Assembly: GCA_030063045.1 (NCBI GenBank)
Contig: JAQSEB010000059.1
Span: forward strand, 3,720,001 to 3,784,000
Direction of reading: 5' to 3'
Source of the DNA: Pratylenchus scribneri
Lineage: Eukaryota > Nematoda > Chromadorea > Rhabditida > Pratylenchidae
DNA length: 64,000 bases
The notes beneath the pieces are model-generated. The model saw only the letters and a program-made list of their open reading frames with translations. It ran no database searches and was not told where the DNA came from. How positions within the stretch are numbered: position 1 is the first letter of the stretch; each line of letters starts with the position of its first letter. Position numbers and translations under genes: made by a program. Positions 60,874 through 64,000 of this stretch are shown here, in pieces.

Positions 60874-63240
60874 TTTTTGAATTTTATTGAATTCCAATTA
60901 GAATCTGAAATTGGATGAAATAAATTGACAAAGACAAATTAAAGTAATGTTAAAATTTTTTTGTTCCTTTGCTTTGTACATGTTTTTCTAATTCAAGGGG
61001 CGTGGGAATGTGCGGTCTATATTTTGGCTCTTAAAGTACACACCAATTTAAGTAATGAGCAAATTAGCCACAAAATTGGCACTTTTTCTAGGCCAATTAG
61101 ATCATTCGGATGTACTTTTCCTAAAGATTATGATGAGGATTTTATGGCGGAAATATCAAAAAAATGAGAAGGCGGGCGAATGGGGAAAATGCATTAAATG
61201 TTATGGCAAATGCCAAAATACAGACTATTAGATCTACGAATACGAACTAATAAAAAAGGGATGAAAACCCCAAATGTTATATAAATATTTTAAAATTATA
61301 AATTAAAATGGGAATTTGAATTTGCCTTTAAAAATGCTGCAGACAATTGCTTTTTGGAAAATGACGGTGGATTTTTTAAAGATTTGCTTTTCATTTAATA
61401 TGCCGCCATTTTTCGGTGTTAGCATATTTGATGAGGTGGCTAAAATAATTTTTGATAAGGAAAAGAGAAAGAAGTTTGACGTGAATAAATGCCACAAAAA
61501 CCGAGAAATCCAATTATACCAAAAGGCTAGAGCGACCTTTGAGCCCGGCGAACCCCATCTTTCTAGCTTAAATTGAATGACAATTAATTTTATATATTTC
61601 GTTCAAAAATAATTGCAAAAGAGCACCACCTTTGCTCCATTTACTTTGAGGGAATTATATTTATAATTTGATTTTTGATAAGAGCGAATTGGGGTTGGAA
61701 TAATTGAATAAATGGAAAGGGAATGAAATGGAACATTGTTGGTGAAGACCAAATTACGGTTAGGCAAATTTATGCCCATTGTTTGTCTGTTCCGAAACAT
61801 AGTTCAATCAAAAATGTTTTGGCACGCAATTTAGTAAAAATGTTTAGAGAATTGGCATTGGTTAACATTTTCAAAGTCTCAATTCTATAATATTTGGATT
61901 TAGCACAGAATAAAAACGCACTTTTGGGTACGAAAAGTGGATAAAAAGTGGGAAAAATTGAACAAAATTGTGACATAAATGAATTCGAGGGAAAATTAGA
62001 TCATAAAAACAAGAAAATGAGCGGGTTAAACCCATGAGAATTTTGTGCTAAAACCCCAAAAGATTTTGTTGAACAAAATTTTCGACTATTTGTTTGTATG
62101 CCGTCAAATTTGACAAAATCCATGGCCATTAAAATGCCAATTTGGATTTTATATAGATCATTTTTTGTGGCCATGGGAATATTACTCTGCTTTGTTTGGT
62201 GTTTGGCCCATTGAAATTTTTGAATTTGGCCTTGGTATTGCGATGTTAAACAAAATTATTTGTGGGTCCAAATCCAATATTCGCGCAATTTTGGTTCCTT
62301 TTTCCTAATGCACTTCCCATTTTGGGATTTACCCGCATTCTTTGCGCTCAAAGTATTTCATCATTTATTGTTGCGAATGATGAAATGAAACCGAAACGGA
62401 TGAAAAGAATATGCCAATGCCAAGTCTTCTTTTGTTTGTGCATGAACATAAATAGCTTTTAAATGCGCAGGATTCACTCATCAATTCCAGAGAGCAATAC
62501 TTTTGGAGAAGAGTGGAATTGGCTGCTGGATTCTGGACAAAAGAATCCTCTTTTAGTAGTCTGTTGCTCATCCTTTCCCCCTTTTTACGCAAGTCCCCTT
62601 TAAAGGGCAATGTGGCCAATAACCGCACGCAGACAACCTCCCCAATAATGGAGGACATCCAATATTCCGCCTAATAAATAAAGGTTTCCTCTAGACCTTT
62701 CCCTGGCTTTCGTCCTCTGCCACATCCATCCTTCCGTTCCGGTTTGGGTACATTCCTCCCATTTTGCCGTGGGTTTCATTCATTTCCTCTCCTTGTCGTC
62801 ATTTCCTCCTCCTTCAATGCACTTTTGAATTGAATTGAGGGGACAGGGGTGAGATGGCATAATGCTATTTTTAGAAGCTTATTTAGGTTTATTAACTGAC
62901 AAACAATGAAATGTAACAATATAATTATATCCATTAAAATTGTTTTAAGAGTGGAAAAAGGGCAGTTTTTGTAGTATTCATTTGAGTGCACGTATCAACA
63001 AAAATTGTGTATAAAAGGGTAAAAAGTAATAAAAATGAGGTCAAAGGACGGAATTAGGGCAATAATTCATTTGGAAGGGGACAAAGATAAACAAAAAAAA
63101 GTTGACTTTGGTTTGATAAAAAGTGCATTTATTGGAAGGAATGAATTATGGAAAATATATAATTAAAAGGCGAAAATGAGTTTAGCGGATTATTGTCAAA
63201 AGGGATGGGCCCTAGGGCGGCATTTGATGTGAATAAATGA
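60874..63240. other. Intergenic stretch, no firm gene
   Basis: AT-rich. A protein-like frame at about 61334-61576 (+, 80 codons from its first ATG) and a Cys/Ser-containing frame at 62365-62658 (-) lack signals or splice support. No repeats recognised. Confidence 0.45.
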
Positions 63241-63504
63241 ATGGAGGGAGTAAATAATAATGGATATCATTTGGCACCGTGGAAAACATTTTTTGTTTGC
63301 TTTTTATGGTGGACGTCTTTCCTACCTTCCCTTTTGGCCATCATTTCCTTTTTTCCATCCCTTTTTGCACTTTCCCCTCTCTTCTTGGCCAAAACCATAT
63401 TTGGGAGTGCCAAATGGATTTGGGGCAAATGGAAAAGAAGGAAATTGAGGAGGCCGCCTCCTTATTTTAATGAGAGTAATAGAATGGGCCCAGTCGAAAA
63501 TTAG
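63241..63504 (+). CDS. Possible small membrane protein with PPPY motif
   Basis: Single open frame of 87 residues from ATG to TAG. A short polar N terminus (MEGVNNNGYH) is followed by two adjacent hydrophobic stretches (about 17-37 and 38-56) rich in Phe, Trp and Leu. Then come a Lys/Arg/Trp-rich segment (KWIWGKWKRRKLRR), a PPPY motif (72-75) and FNESNRMGPVEN. Under the positive-inside rule the basic, PPxY-bearing end would face the cytosol. This fits the PPxY/membrane theme of the window, but the frame is short, has no splice evidence and lies in biased sequence, so it may be chance. Confidence 0.35.
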   Translation: MEGVNNNGYHLAPWKTFFVCFLWWTSFLPSLLAIISFFPSLFALSPLFLAKTIFGSAKWIWGKWKRRKLRRPPPYFNESNRMGPVEN

Positions 63505-64000
63505 GGGGCCCTCGGGGAACATTTTGTGCCAAAATGACGAGGCCAAATGTGCTGAAATGATATGAAATGGAATGGAATGATGAAGGGGAAAATGAATTGG
63601 AATTAGAAAGTGATGATGAAATTGGGAAATTCGAGAAGAGAACAAAGACTATTTTTGGCCAAATTTGATCTATTCCACATGTTCGGGTCATGCGAAGGAG
63701 AAATGAACATTTTTTGGTTTTAATATCATTTTATGGCATTTCTTTTTGGGGTTTTTTTGGCCAAAAATTCATAAAATATTTTTTGAGGCCGAAGATTTTT
63801 AACTTTGAATTTTTTTGATTTTCATCAAATCCAAATATTTTGAATTGTTCTTTGGTTTTTTTGATGCGTGCCATTAAATTATTCATTATTCATCATATAA
63901 CTCAAAATTCATTGTAATTTTTGATAAGAATAAATTAATTCTGGTATACCAAATTTAGAGGAAATTTGTGAGAAATTTGAATGATGGAAAAATCTACCAC
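63505..64000. other. Right end of window, no gene seen
   Basis: AT-rich sequence with T-rich runs. No supported feature before the window ends. Confidence 0.5.

Noticed and set aside
61316..61576. Frame of about 80 codons on the + strand
   Set aside because: The frame opens with TTG; from its first ATG it is short, with no signal peptide, domain or splice evidence.

Overview
The window looks like nuclear DNA of a nematode, most likely a tylenchid or related clade-IV species, but the taxon is an inference. It is AT-rich and full of the words TTGGCC, GGCCAA and AATTGG. Genes are split by very small introns (39-52 nt in the largest gene) with TTTTAG or TTTCAG acceptors. Several start codons lie a few tens of bases after a bare 3' splice acceptor, as expected for spliced-leader trans-splicing or a 5'UTR intron. 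I saw no rRNA, tRNA, CRISPR array or bacterial-type operon.

Layout. 1-15.6 kb: gene-poor, purine-rich on the + strand, with homopolymer G/C tracts and one small inverted-repeat element. 15.67-21.34 kb (+): a 21-exon gene for APC1, the scaffold of the anaphase-promoting complex, in frame from end to end (1589 residues). 21.67-22.99 kb (-): a proline-rich protein with a C-terminal membrane anchor. 24.46-26.74 kb (-): three small secreted proteins in tandem, two cysteine-rich and one glycine-rich. 27-33.4 kb: gene-poor and pyrimidine-rich, with an exact hAT-type MITE. 33.5-36.9 kb (+): a seven-exon class A peptide-type GPCR. 37.4-38.0 kb (-): a secreted Gly/Cys-repeat peptide. 38.7-41.2 kb: a repeat nest (foldback element, 24-bp satellite, 1.3-kb TIR element). 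42.5-43.5 kb (+): a secreted Q/S-rich protein, followed 37 bp later by a second foldback copy. 44.3-45.9 kb (-) and 48.05-49.06 kb (+): two more tail-anchored PPxY proteins. 51.6-52.3 and 60.2-60.9 kb (both -): a pair of secreted Cys-rich paralogues whose central 0.4 kb, intron included, is almost identical while both ends differ. 54.8-55.0 kb: a second MITE with an 8-bp target duplication. 58.8-59.6 kb (+): a four-exon secreted protein. 63.2-63.5 kb (+): a possible small membrane protein with a PPPY motif.

Two themes stand out. The first is a group of three, perhaps four, unrelated-looking membrane proteins that share one layout: a long polar region carrying PPxY (WW-domain ligand) motifs and a single hydrophobic helix at or near the end. 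PPxY membrane proteins are known in other systems as adaptors or substrates of NEDD4-type ubiquitin ligases; that role here is inference. The second is a set of small secreted Cys-rich or Gly-rich proteins, some in tandem and one pair apparently homogenised by gene conversion, a pattern common in nematode secreted or effector families. The exon models come from hand translation. They keep the reading frame across every junction, but no transcript data or database search was available.
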